Assembly: GCF_018274385.1 (NCBI RefSeq)
Contig: NZ_JAAFYZ010000108.1
Coordinates: 1 to 32,920, forward strand
Direction: 5' to 3'
Length of the DNA: 32,920 nt
Source of the DNA: Catenulispora pinistramenti
GTDB lineage: Bacteria > Actinomycetota > Actinomycetes > Streptomycetales > Catenulisporaceae
Shown: positions 15,699-22,402 of the stretch, in pieces
Position numbering within the stretch: position 1 is the stretch's first letter
Layout: every line of letters starts with the position of its first letter
Notes under the pieces: generated by a model
Databases searched by the model: none
Told to the model about the DNA's origin: nothing
The model's input: only the letters and a program-made list of their open reading frames with translations
Position numbers and translations under genes: made by a program

Positions 15699-16397
15699 AT
15701 GAGTACGGTCGGGGTTCTGCTGTGGGACTTTGACGGGACGTTGGGCGAACGTCCGGGGATGTGGTCGGGTGCGTTGATGCAGGCGCTCGATGAGGTCGCT
15801 GACGGCCATGACTTGGAGCGGTCGGACATCGCCGGGCAACTGTCGGCGGGCTTCCCCTGGCATGAGCACCAGATCGGCCACCCCTGCCTGAACACCCCCG
15901 ACCTGTGGTGGGCGCACCTGGCTGGCATCCTGTCCGCTGCTCTGAAGCGGCGCGGTGTCCAGCCCGACACCGCCGACCTGGCGGCCAGGGCGGTTCGCGA
16001 GATCTACCCCGATCCAACGTATTGGCGTCTGTTCGACGACACGCTCCCAGTGCTCGGTGCTTTGTCCGGCGACGGGTGGAGCCACGTTCTGGTGTCCAAC
16101 CATGTCCCGGAGCTGGATGGGCTGCTGGCGGCGTTGGGGCTTCGCGAGCGTTTCTCGACTGTGGTCAACTCGGCTGTCACCGGCTATGAGAAACCACATC
16201 CGGAAGCCTTCCGGCTCGCGCTCGAGGCGGCCGGGCACCCACGGCGTGTCTGGATGATCGGCGACAGCTGGACCGCCGACGTGCGGGGGGCGCAGGCCAG
16301 CGGTATCCCCGCGATCCATGTTCGGACGGACGGCAGTATCGCCGAGCGGCAGGCCAAGGACCTCTACGGAGCGGCCGTGATCGTCGCCGAACCATGA
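15699..16397 (+). CDS. HAD-superfamily hydrolase
   Basis: The 232-residue protein shows all four HAD motifs: I, W-D-F-D-G-T with nucleophile D10 and D12; II, V-L-V-S-N-H; III, Y-E-K-P-H-P; IV, G-D-S-W-T-A-D-V-R-G-A. The layout fits a subfamily I phosphatase with an alpha-helical cap between motifs I and II (residues 18-105). Motif I is followed by L-G-E-R-P-G in place of the common D-S, so the substrate may not be a standard phosphoglycolate-type sugar phosphate. The ATG at 15699 has GGTGGGG just upstream; an upstream TTG is less likely. It lies 69 bp behind the WD40 kinase on the same strand and may be read through from it, but nothing else ties it to that module. Confidence 0.88.
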   Translation: MSTVGVLLWDFDGTLGERPGMWSGALMQALDEVADGHDLERSDIAGQLSAGFPWHEHQIGHPCLNTPDLWWAHLAGILSAALKRRGVQPDTADLAARAVREIYPDPTYWRLFDDTLPVLGALSGDGWSHVLVSNHVPELDGLLAALGLRERFSTVVNSAVTGYEKPHPEAFRLALEAAGHPRRVWMIGDSWTADVRGAQASGIPAIHVRTDGSIAERQAKDLYGAAVIVAEP

Positions 16398-16420
16398 TCT
16401 ATAGCGCCGAGCGGAGAAAA

Positions 16421-16820
16421 TCAGGTATGGGCCCGCTGTTCAGGGCCGTTGACGGGTTCGCTCACCCGATGCGAAGCCTCCTGCAACCACATCGTCCCGC
16501 CGGGTGCCACCACGATCGCGGGCACGCGGCGGGGGACGGTGCCGCAGTCCACGTGGATCGGCTCGGCGATGGACCAGCCGTCGGGGGCCAGGGTGCGGCC
16601 GCTGACCGGGGGGGTAGACGTGCAGGGCCACGACGTTGCGGTGGCGGGTGGCCCACAGGCACATGCCGAAGCGTTCGGCGTGCTCGCCGCTGCCGAAGTA
16701 GGCGGCGGGGAAGAGGTAGCCGAGGTGGGAGACGGTGTCGGGGCGGGCGCGGAAGGCCAGGCGGACCATGTAGTGGGGTGCCTTGGGGTCCGCCGAGGGG
16801 GTCATCGTTGTATCGGCCAT
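16421..16820 (-). pseudogene. Small gene split by a one-base frameshift in a run of seven G
   Basis: The reading frame from ATG 16820 is coherent through R-N-V-V-A-L-H-V-Y-P-P, then turns into Arg/Pro-rich out-of-frame text. Removing one base from the seven-G run at 16608-16614 restores sensible protein: S-G-R-T-L-A-P-D-G-W, then I-H-V-D-C-G-T-V-P and V-A-P-G-G-T-M-W, ending at the TGA at 16421-16423. The intact product would be about 132 residues. I do not recognise the family; it has no signal peptide or membrane helix. Either the gene is inactivated, the homopolymer is a phase-variable site, or the base is a sequencing error. The unusual ending beyond the run argues that the loss is recent. 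It lies between a HAD gene and an FMO-like gene. Confidence 0.7.
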
Positions 16821-16897
16821 ACAATAAGAGACGGCCGAAGTGGCGAATCATTACGCGGCTTTGGGCCCCGATTTCTGCGGACCCGTCCATGCCGCTG

Positions 16898-18322
16898 CTA
16901 GGTCAGGGCCCTTACCGCCGCCGCGAGCGGGTCCCGGAAATCGGTCGAGTACGAGCGTCGGGTCCATTGCGCTGTCCGCGTTCGTAGGGGCAGGACCGCG
17001 TGCAGATCGCTCAGCATGGCGTCGATGGTGCCGAGCGAGTAGGGGAGGACGACGGTGCCGCTGGCGTGCTTGCCGCGGGTTCGGGCCTTGCGGGCTGCCA
17101 GGTCTCTGGAGATCGTCGCTTGTCGGGCCGAGGGCGAGGGCAGGTTCAGGGCGCCGGCCAGGTGCGCCGCGATCCAGACCGCGCCGACTTCGGCGCTCAG
17201 GGAGCTGGTGAGGGACGCGTTGTAGCCGGCGAAGGTGAGGTTGGGGACTGAGATCGGCAGGGTATTGCGAAAGAGTTCGAACTCGCCGTCGGCGTTCTGC
17301 ACGGTGAGCGACGGGCCGAGGAACGGCACACTCTGTTCGAAGCCGGTGGCGGCGACGATCAGGTCGGCGCGGAGTACGGTGCCGTCGTCCAGCACGGCCT
17401 CCGGTATGCCGGTGCCGCTATCGGCGCGCGCGCCGCGCAGCTCGGCGATGGAGCAGTCGCGGCGGACCGCGATCTCACCGGCCCGCACCATGTCGAAGAA
17501 GCCGTCGGTGGCCAGGCTCGCGGTACCGGCGATGATGTCGTCGAAGCGGCCGGGCGGGACCAGACCCAGGGCGGCTAGCCCCTGCTGCTTGACCGTCGCA
17601 CGACTCAGAACCCTGAACACCGGCCCGAAGCGGCGGGGGTTGGCGAACAGCCGTTCGCCGAGGCGGGTGATCGCCACGTCCTCGAAGTGCTTGCCCAGCA
17701 GGACTTTCGAGCCCTTCCACAACAATCGGCGCGGCACCACGATCACCGACGCCGCGACCGCCGACAGGGCCATCGCGGTGTCGCACGCCGACTTGCCGTA
17801 GCCGACCACCACGACGTACTTGTCGCGCGCGTCGTCCAGGGTGAGCTGCTGCGACGGGGCCTTGACCACGCCGCCGGCCTCGGCGTGCCCGGCCCGGCCG
17901 GGCCAGTCGGGGACCAGCGGTTGGGAGAAGACGCCGTTGGCGACGACCAGCTGTTCGGCCTGGAAGCGTTCGCCGGAGTCCAGGTGCAGGTCCCAGCCCT
18001 CGGGCGTGGGCTCGGCGCGGCTGACGCCGGTGCCCAGGCGCAGGCTCGCGCCGAAGCCGAAGCGGTCCACATAGCCGCGCAGGTAGGAGTGCCACTGCTG
18101 GGCGCTCGGGTAGTCGGGCCAGGAGGCGGGTGCGGGGTGGTCCGAGTACTCGTAGGTCATCCGGGTGTTCTGCGTGGTCAGGCCCGGGTAGTGGCGGGTG
18201 GGGCTCCACACGCCGCCGAGGTCCGGTTCGGTGTCGAAGGCCGTGACGCCGTGGCCCACGACGGTGAGGACCTTGGTCGCGGCCAGGCCGGCGATACCCG
18301 CTCCGATGACGGCGATCTGCAT
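16898..18322 (-). CDS. FAD/NAD(P)-dependent flavoprotein monooxygenase (FMO-like)
   Basis: The 474-residue protein has an N-terminal FAD-binding Rossmann motif (G-A-G-I-A-G at 7-12, then F-D-T-E as the ribose-binding acidic end), G-G-V-W-S-P and H-Y-P-G-L-T-T-Q-N as in FMO and Baeyer-Villiger-like enzymes, a second nucleotide motif V-V-V-V-G-Y-G-K-S-A for NADPH, and V-A-A-T-G-F near residue 325. These enzymes oxygenate N, S or carbonyl carbons of small molecules using NADPH and O2. No substrate can be given. It lies 111 bp behind marR on the same strand, with a heptamer array filling most of the gap, so MarR control of both marR and this gene is plausible. The ATG at 18322 gives an immediate Rossmann strand (M-Q-I-A-V-I-G). 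Confidence 0.88.
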   Translation of the reverse strand: MQIAVIGAGIAGLAATKVLTVVGHGVTAFDTEPDLGGVWSPTRHYPGLTTQNTRMTYEYSDHPAPASWPDYPSAQQWHSYLRGYVDRFGFGASLRLGTGVSRAEPTPEGWDLHLDSGERFQAEQLVVANGVFSQPLVPDWPGRAGHAEAGGVVKAPSQQLTLDDARDKYVVVVGYGKSACDTAMALSAVAASVIVVPRRLLWKGSKVLLGKHFEDVAITRLGERLFANPRRFGPVFRVLSRATVKQQGLAALGLVPPGRFDDIIAGTASLATDGFFDMVRAGEIAVRRDCSIAELRGARADSGTGIPEAVLDDGTVLRADLIVAATGFEQSVPFLGPSLTVQNADGEFELFRNTLPISVPNLTFAGYNASLTSSLSAEVGAVWIAAHLAGALNLPSPSARQATISRDLAARKARTRGKHASGTVVLPYSLGTIDAMLSDLHAVLPLRTRTAQWTRRSYSTDFRDPLAAAVRALT

Positions 18323-18352
18323 GCGGAGAGTTTCACAGAATGCTGATGGTGT

Positions 18353-18422
18353 GGCCAGGTGCCAGGTGCCAGGTGCCAGGTGCCAGGTGCCAGGTGCCAG
18401 GTGCCAGATGCTAGGAGCTAGG
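18353..18422 (-). repeat. Ten 7-bp tandem units between marR and the flavoprotein gene
   Basis: On the plus strand the unit is TGCCAGG. Six perfect copies occupy 18360-18401. One variant lies on the left (GGCCAGG, 18353) and three on the right (TGCCAGA 18402, TGCTAGG 18409, AGCTAGG 18416). Read in the direction of marR, the array starts 12 bp after its TGA, and its first two units contain TAG before turning to TGG. The perfect core with diverged edges is typical of slippage expansion. It lies in the possible leader of the downstream flavoprotein gene. Confidence 0.92.
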
Positions 18423-18433
18423 CGTGCTCTCGC

Positions 18434-18874
18434 TCATTCATCCAGCACCCGCCCGAGCAACTCAAGAAGCTGCCGCCGCTCCCCGTCCTCCAGCGGCGCC
18501 AGCAGTTCCGCGTTCACCCGCTCGGCTTCCTTCAAGCAGCGGTTGAGCGCGGCCGAGCCCTGCGGCGTCACCCGGATCACGTTCTTGCGCCGGTCGCGCG
18601 GGTCGGGGTCGCGGACCACGTGACCGAGGTGTTCCAGGTGGTTGATCAGCAGCACCATGTCCTTGGCGTCGATCGTCAGGCGTCGCACCAGGTCCGCCTG
18701 CGCCAGCGGCGCGTCTTGGACGGCGGCGGCCAGGACCGCCAGGTGGGCGAGGTTCAGGTCCTCCTTGGCGATCGCCTCGGTGAGGCGGGCTCGGCCGCGG
18801 GCGGCGACGCGGCCGGTGAGCCAGCTCGGGAGGGCCTGGATGCGGTCGAGGGGGCGTGGCTGGGTGCGGGCCAT
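18434..18874 (-). CDS. MarR-family transcriptional regulator
   Basis: The 146-residue protein is a winged-helix MarR dimer subunit: recognition-helix part L-A-Q-A-D-L-V-R-R-L-T-I-D-A-K-D-M-V-L, wing D-P-R-D-R-R-K-N-V-I-R-V-T, and N- and C-terminal helices for dimerisation. It diverges from the quinone-oxidoreductase-like gene, and two near-identical palindromes lie between them, one over each candidate promoter; autorepression plus repression of the oxidoreductase is the natural reading. The likely ligand is a phenolic or quinone-type compound, given the neighbouring enzymes, but this is inference. A TAGACT -10 element ends eight bases before the ATG at 18874, so the message may be leaderless. 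Confidence 0.9.
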   Translation of the reverse strand: MARTQPRPLDRIQALPSWLTGRVAARGRARLTEAIAKEDLNLAHLAVLAAAVQDAPLAQADLVRRLTIDAKDMVLLINHLEHLGHVVRDPDPRDRRKNVIRVTPQGSAALNRCLKEAERVNAELLAPLEDGERRQLLELLGRVLDE

Positions 18875-18881
18875 GGTGGGC

Positions 18882-18911
18882 AGTCTAGCGTCAGTTCATT
18901 GGACATCCCAA
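18882..18911 (-). promoter_or_regulatory. Candidate marR promoter
   Basis: On the minus strand TTGGGA (18911-18906) and TAGACT (18887-18882) are 18 bases apart. The start would fall at about 18875, next to the ATG, so the transcript is probably leaderless. The first palindrome covers the -35 and half of the spacer. Confidence 0.45.
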
Positions 18912-18915
18912 TGAA
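18895..18915. promoter_or_regulatory. MarR operator 1
   Basis: TTCATTGG, five bases (ACATC), CCAATGAA: perfect 8-bp arms. It overlaps the -35 elements of both divergent promoters. Its near copy lies 38 bp away centre to centre. Confidence 0.8.
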
Positions 18916-18928
18916 GTGTGGCTACAGT
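18899..18928 (+). promoter_or_regulatory. Candidate oxidoreductase promoter
   Basis: TTGGAC (18899-18904) and TACAGT (18923-18928) are 18 bases apart. Operator 1 covers the -35 and operator 2 covers the expected transcript start near 18935, an arrangement suited to tight repression. Confidence 0.5.
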
Positions 18929-18933
18929 GAAAG

Positions 18934-18952
18934 TCATTGGAAATCCCAATGA
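18934..18952. promoter_or_regulatory. MarR operator 2
   Basis: TCATTGG, five bases (AAATC), CCAATGA: perfect 7-bp arms, same core and same spacer length as operator 1. It lies between the candidate -10 and the ribosome site of the oxidoreductase gene. Confidence 0.8.
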
Positions 18953-18972
18953 GTTGGCGGGGAGGTGCGGCC

Positions 18973-19920
18973 ATGCGCCGTGTCAGGTATGAGGTCAGCG
19001 GCGGCCCGGAGGTGCTGTTCCTGGAGCAGGTCCCGGTTCCGGAGCCGGGACCCGGTGAGCTGCTGGTGCGGGCCGAGGCGATCGGGGTCACGCTGCCGAT
19101 GGTGCGCAAAGTGCGCGAGGGCGATGCGCCGGTGCCGCTCGGTGGTGAGGTGGCCGGGACGGTCGTCGGCGTGGGTGAAGGCGTCGTGGGCGAAGGGGTT
19201 CAGGGCGCCGAAGGCTTCGCGCCGGGCGATCGCGTCACCGGCCTGTGCTTCGGCCATGGCTACGCCGACCTGGCGATCGTCCACCAGGCGATGGCCTCTC
19301 CCATCCCCGACGACGTGAGCGCGGTCCAGGCCGTGGCGCTGGTCCGCAGCGGGCTGGTCGCGCGCGGCGTCTATGAGGCGGGATCGGTCGGCAAAAGCGA
19401 TTCGGTGCTGGTGACGGCCGCGGCGAGCGCGATCGGTTCGCTCCTCGTGCAGTACGCCAAAGCGCGCGGCGCCGAGCGCGTCGTCGCAGCCGTCAGCAGC
19501 GCGCACAAGGCCGACTTCGCCAGGGAGGCAGGCGCGGACGAAGTCGTGCTCTACGACGCCCAGTCCTGGGGCGAACCGGTGGACGTCGTCCTGGACGGCG
19601 TCGGCGGCGATCTCCTCGCCCCCGCGGTCCGCGCCCTGCGCCAGGCCGGTCGCCTGGTCGCCTTCAGTTCCGGCGGCGGCATGATCGACGCCTACGAACT
19701 CCTGGCTCGCGGGGCCTCGGCGATCGGCTTCCAGATGGCGGCCATCGCCCGCGGCAAGCCCGAGCTCTACGCCCGCTGGCGCGACGAACTCTGGGCCGAC
19801 TACCGCTCCGGCACCCTCCGCCCCCGCGTCCACGCGCAGCTCCCGCTCGCCGAAGCGGCCCGCGCGCACCAGATCATCGAGTCCCGCAGCAACCTGGGCA
19901 AGGTCGTTCTGGTTCCCTGA
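18973..19920 (+). CDS. Zinc-type medium-chain dehydrogenase/quinone oxidoreductase
   Basis: The 315-residue protein follows the quinone-oxidoreductase (QOR/zeta-crystallin) plan: P-G-P-G-E-L-L-V-R-A-E-A-I-G-V-T at 24-39, G-G-E-V-A-G-T-V-V-G-V-G, F-A-P-G-D-R-V, then a Rossmann part with V-T-A-A-A-S-A-I-G-S-L-L-V-Q-Y-A-K and V-D-V-V-L-D-G-V-G-G. The catalytic-zinc Cys/His set of alcohol dehydrogenases is absent, as in QORs, which reduce quinones or enones with NADPH. The glycine motif is A-A-S-A-I-G rather than A-A-G-G-V-G. The ATG at 18973 has GGGGAGGTG six bases upstream, a strong ribosome site. It is controlled by the divergent MarR through two operators. Its stop codon opens a tandem array. 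Confidence 0.9.
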   Translation: MRRVRYEVSGGPEVLFLEQVPVPEPGPGELLVRAEAIGVTLPMVRKVREGDAPVPLGGEVAGTVVGVGEGVVGEGVQGAEGFAPGDRVTGLCFGHGYADLAIVHQAMASPIPDDVSAVQAVALVRSGLVARGVYEAGSVGKSDSVLVTAAASAIGSLLVQYAKARGAERVVAAVSSAHKADFAREAGADEVVLYDAQSWGEPVDVVLDGVGGDLLAPAVRALRQAGRLVAFSSGGGMIDAYELLARGASAIGFQMAAIARGKPELYARWRDELWADYRSGTLRPRVHAQLPLAEAARAHQIIESRSNLGKVVLVP

Positions 19921-19950
19921 CGACTGGCCCTGACGACCGACCCCTGACGC
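19918..19950 (+). repeat. Stop-anchored 13/14-bp tandem array after the oxidoreductase gene
   Basis: The stop TGA begins TGACGACTGGCCC (19918-19930), followed by TGACGACCGACCCC (19931-19944) and a partial TGACGCG. Stops repeat at 19931 in another frame and at 19945 in the original frame. The preceding coding bases (CTGGTTCCC) resemble the unit end CTGGCCC. Confidence 0.75.
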
Positions 19951-20021
19951 GGCGATGCCAGCGATGCCTCGCCGCCGCCGCGCGCCGGACCACCGGCTAT
20001 CGTGGGTCCGGCCCCAACCAT

Positions 20022-20039
20022 ACTGAGCAGTAGCTCAGT
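20022..20039. promoter_or_regulatory. TetR-type palindrome upstream of an NTF2-like gene
   Basis: ACTGAGC, four bases (AGTA), GCTCAGT is a perfect 7-bp-arm palindrome 20 bp before the start codon at 20060. Its TGAGC-N4-GCTCA core resembles many TetR operators. No TetR gene is in the window, so the regulator, if real, is encoded elsewhere. It could also form a small hairpin in the leader. Confidence 0.5.
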
Positions 20040-20059
20040 CAGCCCCGAGCAGGAGTCTG

Positions 20060-20452
20060 ATGCACCCGTTCCGGCAAGCGGTGGAAGCGCGCGACACGGC
20101 CGCGATCGAGGCGATGCTCGCCGACGACGTCGTGTTCACCAGCCCCGTCGCGTTCAAGCCCTACCCCGGCAAGGCGATCACCGCGGCGATCCTGCGCGGC
20201 GTCCTGCGGGTCTTCGAGGACTTCCGCTACGTCCGCGAGATCGCCGGCGCGGACGGCCGCGACCACGCCCTGGTCTTCACCGCGACCGTGCACGGCAAGC
20301 AGGTCACCGGCTGCGACTTCCTGCACTTCGACGACGACGGCCGGATCGACGACTTCATGGTCATGGTCCGCCCGCTGTCCGGTGCCCAGGCGCTCGCCGA
20401 GGCCATGGGTGCCGAGTTCGAGCAGATCAGCCAGGAGGCGATGAACGGCTGA
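20060..20452 (+). CDS. SnoaL-like/NTF2-fold protein
   Basis: The 130-residue protein has the NTF2-like pattern: F-R-Q-A-V-E-A-R-D-T-A-A-I-E-A-M-L-A-D-D-V-V-F at 4-26, a conserved P-Y-P-G-K loop, D-H-A-L-V-F-T-A-T-V strand and F-L-H-F-D-D-D-G-R-I-D-D-F-M-V-M-V-R-P end. Members include polyketide cyclases, isomerases and many small-molecule-binding proteins of unknown role. AGGAG lies eight bases before the ATG at 20060. It faces a second NTF2-fold gene of a different subgroup; the two share only fold-level similarity, so this is not a simple duplication. A TetR-type palindrome upstream suggests ligand-controlled expression. Confidence 0.85.
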   Translation: MHPFRQAVEARDTAAIEAMLADDVVFTSPVAFKPYPGKAITAAILRGVLRVFEDFRYVREIAGADGRDHALVFTATVHGKQVTGCDFLHFDDDGRIDDFMVMVRPLSGAQALAEAMGAEFEQISQEAMNG

Positions 20453-20456
20453 GGCC

Positions 20457-20500
20457 GCGAGCAGGGTTCGCGACCGGCCGCACGGTCGCGGCCTGCTCGC
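20457..20500. terminator. Long hairpin between convergent NTF2-like genes, likely bidirectional terminator
   Basis: Two stacked stems: GCGAGCAGG (20457-20465) with CCTGCTCGC (20492-20500), and CGCGACCG (20469-20476) with CGGTCGCG (20483-20490), loop of six. Only small bulges (three bases and one base) separate the stems. No T-run follows on either strand, as is common for actinomycete terminators. Confidence 0.75.
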
Positions 20501-20514
20501 CACTGGCCGCACCG

Positions 20515-20964
20515 TCACGGTGCCGGCTGCAGGATCCCCGGATCGCCCTCGGCCCACGTGCCGATCAACACCCGGCCCGCGATGAGCCACCGGCCCTCGA
20601 CCCGGCGCAGCTCGTCCTCGTAGCGGCCGGCGGCCAGGAACCGCTTGCCGTCCTTGAGGTGCTGCGCCAGGTAGTAACAGGTGTGCCGGGCGGTGTCGCC
20701 GTCGAGGGTGACCACGTGGTTGGTCATCACGTGCTGGGTGCCGTCGAGGTGGTCGATGGTCGGCCGGATCCGGCCGGCGATCTGATCCGGCCCGACGTGG
20801 CGCTCGCCGCCGGCCAGGTACTCCCACACGGCGTCCGGAGTGAACAAGGACTCGAACATGGGCCAGTCCCGGGTGTCGAGCGCCGTCGCGTAGGCGACGG
20901 CGGTGTCGACGATCGCCAGGCGGTCGGCCAGGGCCGGGGCCGGGGCATCGGCGGGTACGGTCAT
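20515..20964 (-). CDS. SnoaL_4-type NTF2-fold protein
   Basis: The 149-residue protein matches the SnoaL-like domain found alone or as dioxygenase small-subunit relatives: A-D-R-L-A-I-V-D-T-A-V-A-Y-A-T-A-L-D-T-R-D-W at 13-34, F-E-S-L-F-T-P-D-A-V-W-E-Y, then H-V-M-T-N-H-V-V-T-L-D-G-D-T-A and a G-R-Y-E-D-E-L-R-R-V-E-G-R-W-L-I strand. Asp30 and the T-R-D-W segment are typical of the subgroup. The substrate is unknown. GAGGAG lies seven bases before the ATG at 20964. It converges on the other NTF2-fold gene over a strong hairpin and diverges from the HAD gene at 21058. Confidence 0.87.
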   Translation of the reverse strand: MTVPADAPAPALADRLAIVDTAVAYATALDTRDWPMFESLFTPDAVWEYLAGGERHVGPDQIAGRIRPTIDHLDGTQHVMTNHVVTLDGDTARHTCYYLAQHLKDGKRFLAAGRYEDELRRVEGRWLIAGRVLIGTWAEGDPGILQPAP

Positions 20965-21023
20965 GTCGGCTCCTCGGCGGTAGGCGAGAGGACCACGATA
21001 TCCAGCGTGGCTCTGCTCGGCAT

Positions 21024-21051
21024 TTCGACGACCTTATGACCTCCGTATGAT
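21024..21051 (+). promoter_or_regulatory. Promoter of a leaderless HAD gene
   Basis: TTCGAC (21024-21029) and TATGAT (21046-21051) are 16 bases apart. The start codon at 21058 is where transcription should begin, so the mRNA is probably leaderless; no ribosome site is seen before the ATG. Confidence 0.55.
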
Positions 21052-21057
21052 CACCGC

Positions 21058-21723
21058 ATGAGTTACGCCCTCTTCGATCTCGACGACACTCTCGTGGACG
21101 CCAAGGCGGCCCTGCGCGCGTGGGCCGTGGATTTCGCCGCCGAGTACGTCTCAGGGATCGAGGACGCGGCTTCCGACGTGTTCGCCCTGGTGGACGGCGC
21201 CGCCAACTGGCCGGGGTTCGTCGCGGACGCCCGTGCGCGCTACGGGATGACGGCGCCGGACGAGGAGTTGATGGCACACGTCGCCGCCGTGTATCCGGGC
21301 AAGTTCGTCCTGGAACAGCGGGTGCGACGCGGACTGGCCGAGCTGCGCGCGGCCGGGTGGCGGCTCGGCGTCGTCACCAACGGATCCACCCTCGTGCAGC
21401 AGGCCAAGGTGGACAGCGTCGGGCTGCGGCCCCACCTGGACGCGGTCGTCGACTCCGAGGCGGCCGGGCATCGCAAGCCGGATCGGCGGATCTTCGAGAT
21501 CGCGGCGGACGAACTCGGTGTGGAGCTGGGGCCGGGCGGCTGGATGGTCGGCGATCGGCTGGACAAGGACGTCGCCGGGGGAGCGGCGGTCGGCCTGCGG
21601 ACCATCTGGATCTCCCAAGGCGACCCGCTGCCGGCGGGAAGCACGCCGCCGACCCACATCGCCGCGTCGATCACCGAAGCGTTCGCGATCGTCCAGGCAT
21701 CCGGGCCGCCGCGCCAGTCTTGA
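21058..21723 (+). CDS. HAD-superfamily hydrolase
   Basis: The 221-residue protein shows motif I F-D-L-D-D-T-L-V-D (D7, D9), motif II L-G-V-V-T-N-G-S, motif III G-H-R-K-P-D-R-R-I-F and motif IV G-D-R-L-D-K-D-V-A-G-G. The helical cap between motifs I and II marks a type I phosphatase, and the D-D-T form of motif I is typical of the REG-2/YjjG-like group that acts on nucleotides or small phosphates. The exact substrate is open. It is not closely similar to the HAD protein at 15699. Candidate promoter elements put transcription start at the ATG. The last 15 coding bases are one unit of an 18-bp tandem repeat that also contains the stop. Confidence 0.88.
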   Translation: MSYALFDLDDTLVDAKAALRAWAVDFAAEYVSGIEDAASDVFALVDGAANWPGFVADARARYGMTAPDEELMAHVAAVYPGKFVLEQRVRRGLAELRAAGWRLGVVTNGSTLVQQAKVDSVGLRPHLDAVVDSEAAGHRKPDRRIFEIAADELGVELGPGGWMVGDRLDKDVAGGAAVGLRTIWISQGDPLPAGSTPPTHIAASITEAFAIVQASGPPRQS

Positions 21724-21756
21724 CCGCCGCGCCAGCCGTGAGCGTCGCGCTGGCTC
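21706..21756 (+). repeat. 18-bp tandem repeat spanning the HAD stop codon
   Basis: The coding end CCGCCGCGCCAGTCT plus stop TGA is repeated as CCGCCGCGCCAGCCG plus TGA (21724-21741; 16 of 18 identical), and a more diverged copy follows up to the convergent pcp stop. Stops recur in frame at 21739. The arrays of this class thus reach into coding sequence. Confidence 0.8.
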
Positions 21757-22372
21757 AGTGCGTCTCGCCGGCGGGCATGGCGATGTCTTCCCGCGTTCGC
21801 ACCGCAGTGGTCAGCAAGGCGCGCAGCCCGTCAGCGACCGTCACGGCCGGAAGATCCGGCAACGCGGGAACGTGGACGAACCCGCCACGCGTCCCCGGCC
21901 GCTCGGTCGCGATGCAGTGCATGAGCCCGTAGAACACGTGGTTGCACACGAAAGTCCCGGCCGTATACGACAACGACGCCGGCACCCCGGCAGCACGCAC
22001 CGCCGCCACACACGCCTTCACCGGCAGCGCCGAGAAGTACGCCGTCGGCCCGTCGGCGACGACCGGGGTGCCGTGCCGCGACACCCCGGCGTTGTCGGGG
22101 ATGCGCGCCTCGTCGAGGTTGATCGCGACGCGCTCGACCGTGACGTCCAGCCGCCCGCTCGCCTGCCCTACACAGACCACCACGTCCGGATCGGTCTCGC
22201 GGATCGCGGCCGCCAGCTGCTCCAGCGCGCGGCCGAAGACGCAGTCGAGCCGCACCACGCTCAACTCCAGGCCGGCCGGCGGTTCCTGCCCGACCAGACG
22301 GACCGCCTCCCAAGAGGAGTTGAGTTCGTCGCCACCGAAGGGCTCGAAACCGGTGAGCAGGACACGGGACAC
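21755..22372 (-). CDS. pcp: Pyroglutamyl-peptidase I (peptidase family C15)
   Basis: The 205-residue cysteine peptidase removes N-terminal pyroglutamate from peptides in the cytoplasm. The opening V-L-L-T-G-F-E-P-F-G-G and the catalytic triad E80 (V-E-R-V-A-I-N), C143 (G-T-F-V-C-N-H-V-F-Y) and H167 (G-F-V-H-V-P) match known enzymes almost position for position. GTG at 22372 is chosen: it starts right at the family N-terminus and has GGAGA seven bases upstream; in-frame codons further upstream (to 22444) overlap the preceding gene. It lies 55 bp behind the long helical-repeat gene on the same strand and may be co-transcribed with it. Confidence 0.95.
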   Translation of the reverse strand: MSRVLLTGFEPFGGDELNSSWEAVRLVGQEPPAGLELSVVRLDCVFGRALEQLAAAIRETDPDVVVCVGQASGRLDVTVERVAINLDEARIPDNAGVSRHGTPVVADGPTAYFSALPVKACVAAVRAAGVPASLSYTAGTFVCNHVFYGLMHCIATERPGTRGGFVHVPALPDLPAVTVADGLRALLTTAVRTREDIAMPAGETH

Positions 22373-22402
22373 GGCGATTCTCCACTGGTGATCTGTGCTG
22401 GG

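Noticed and set aside
18353-18422. CRISPR array
   Set aside because: The units are 7 bp, directly adjacent and without spacers; no cas gene is near.
20457-20500. Riboswitch or structured RNA gene
   Set aside because: The element lies after the stops of both convergent genes and is a plain two-stem hairpin; a terminator explains it.
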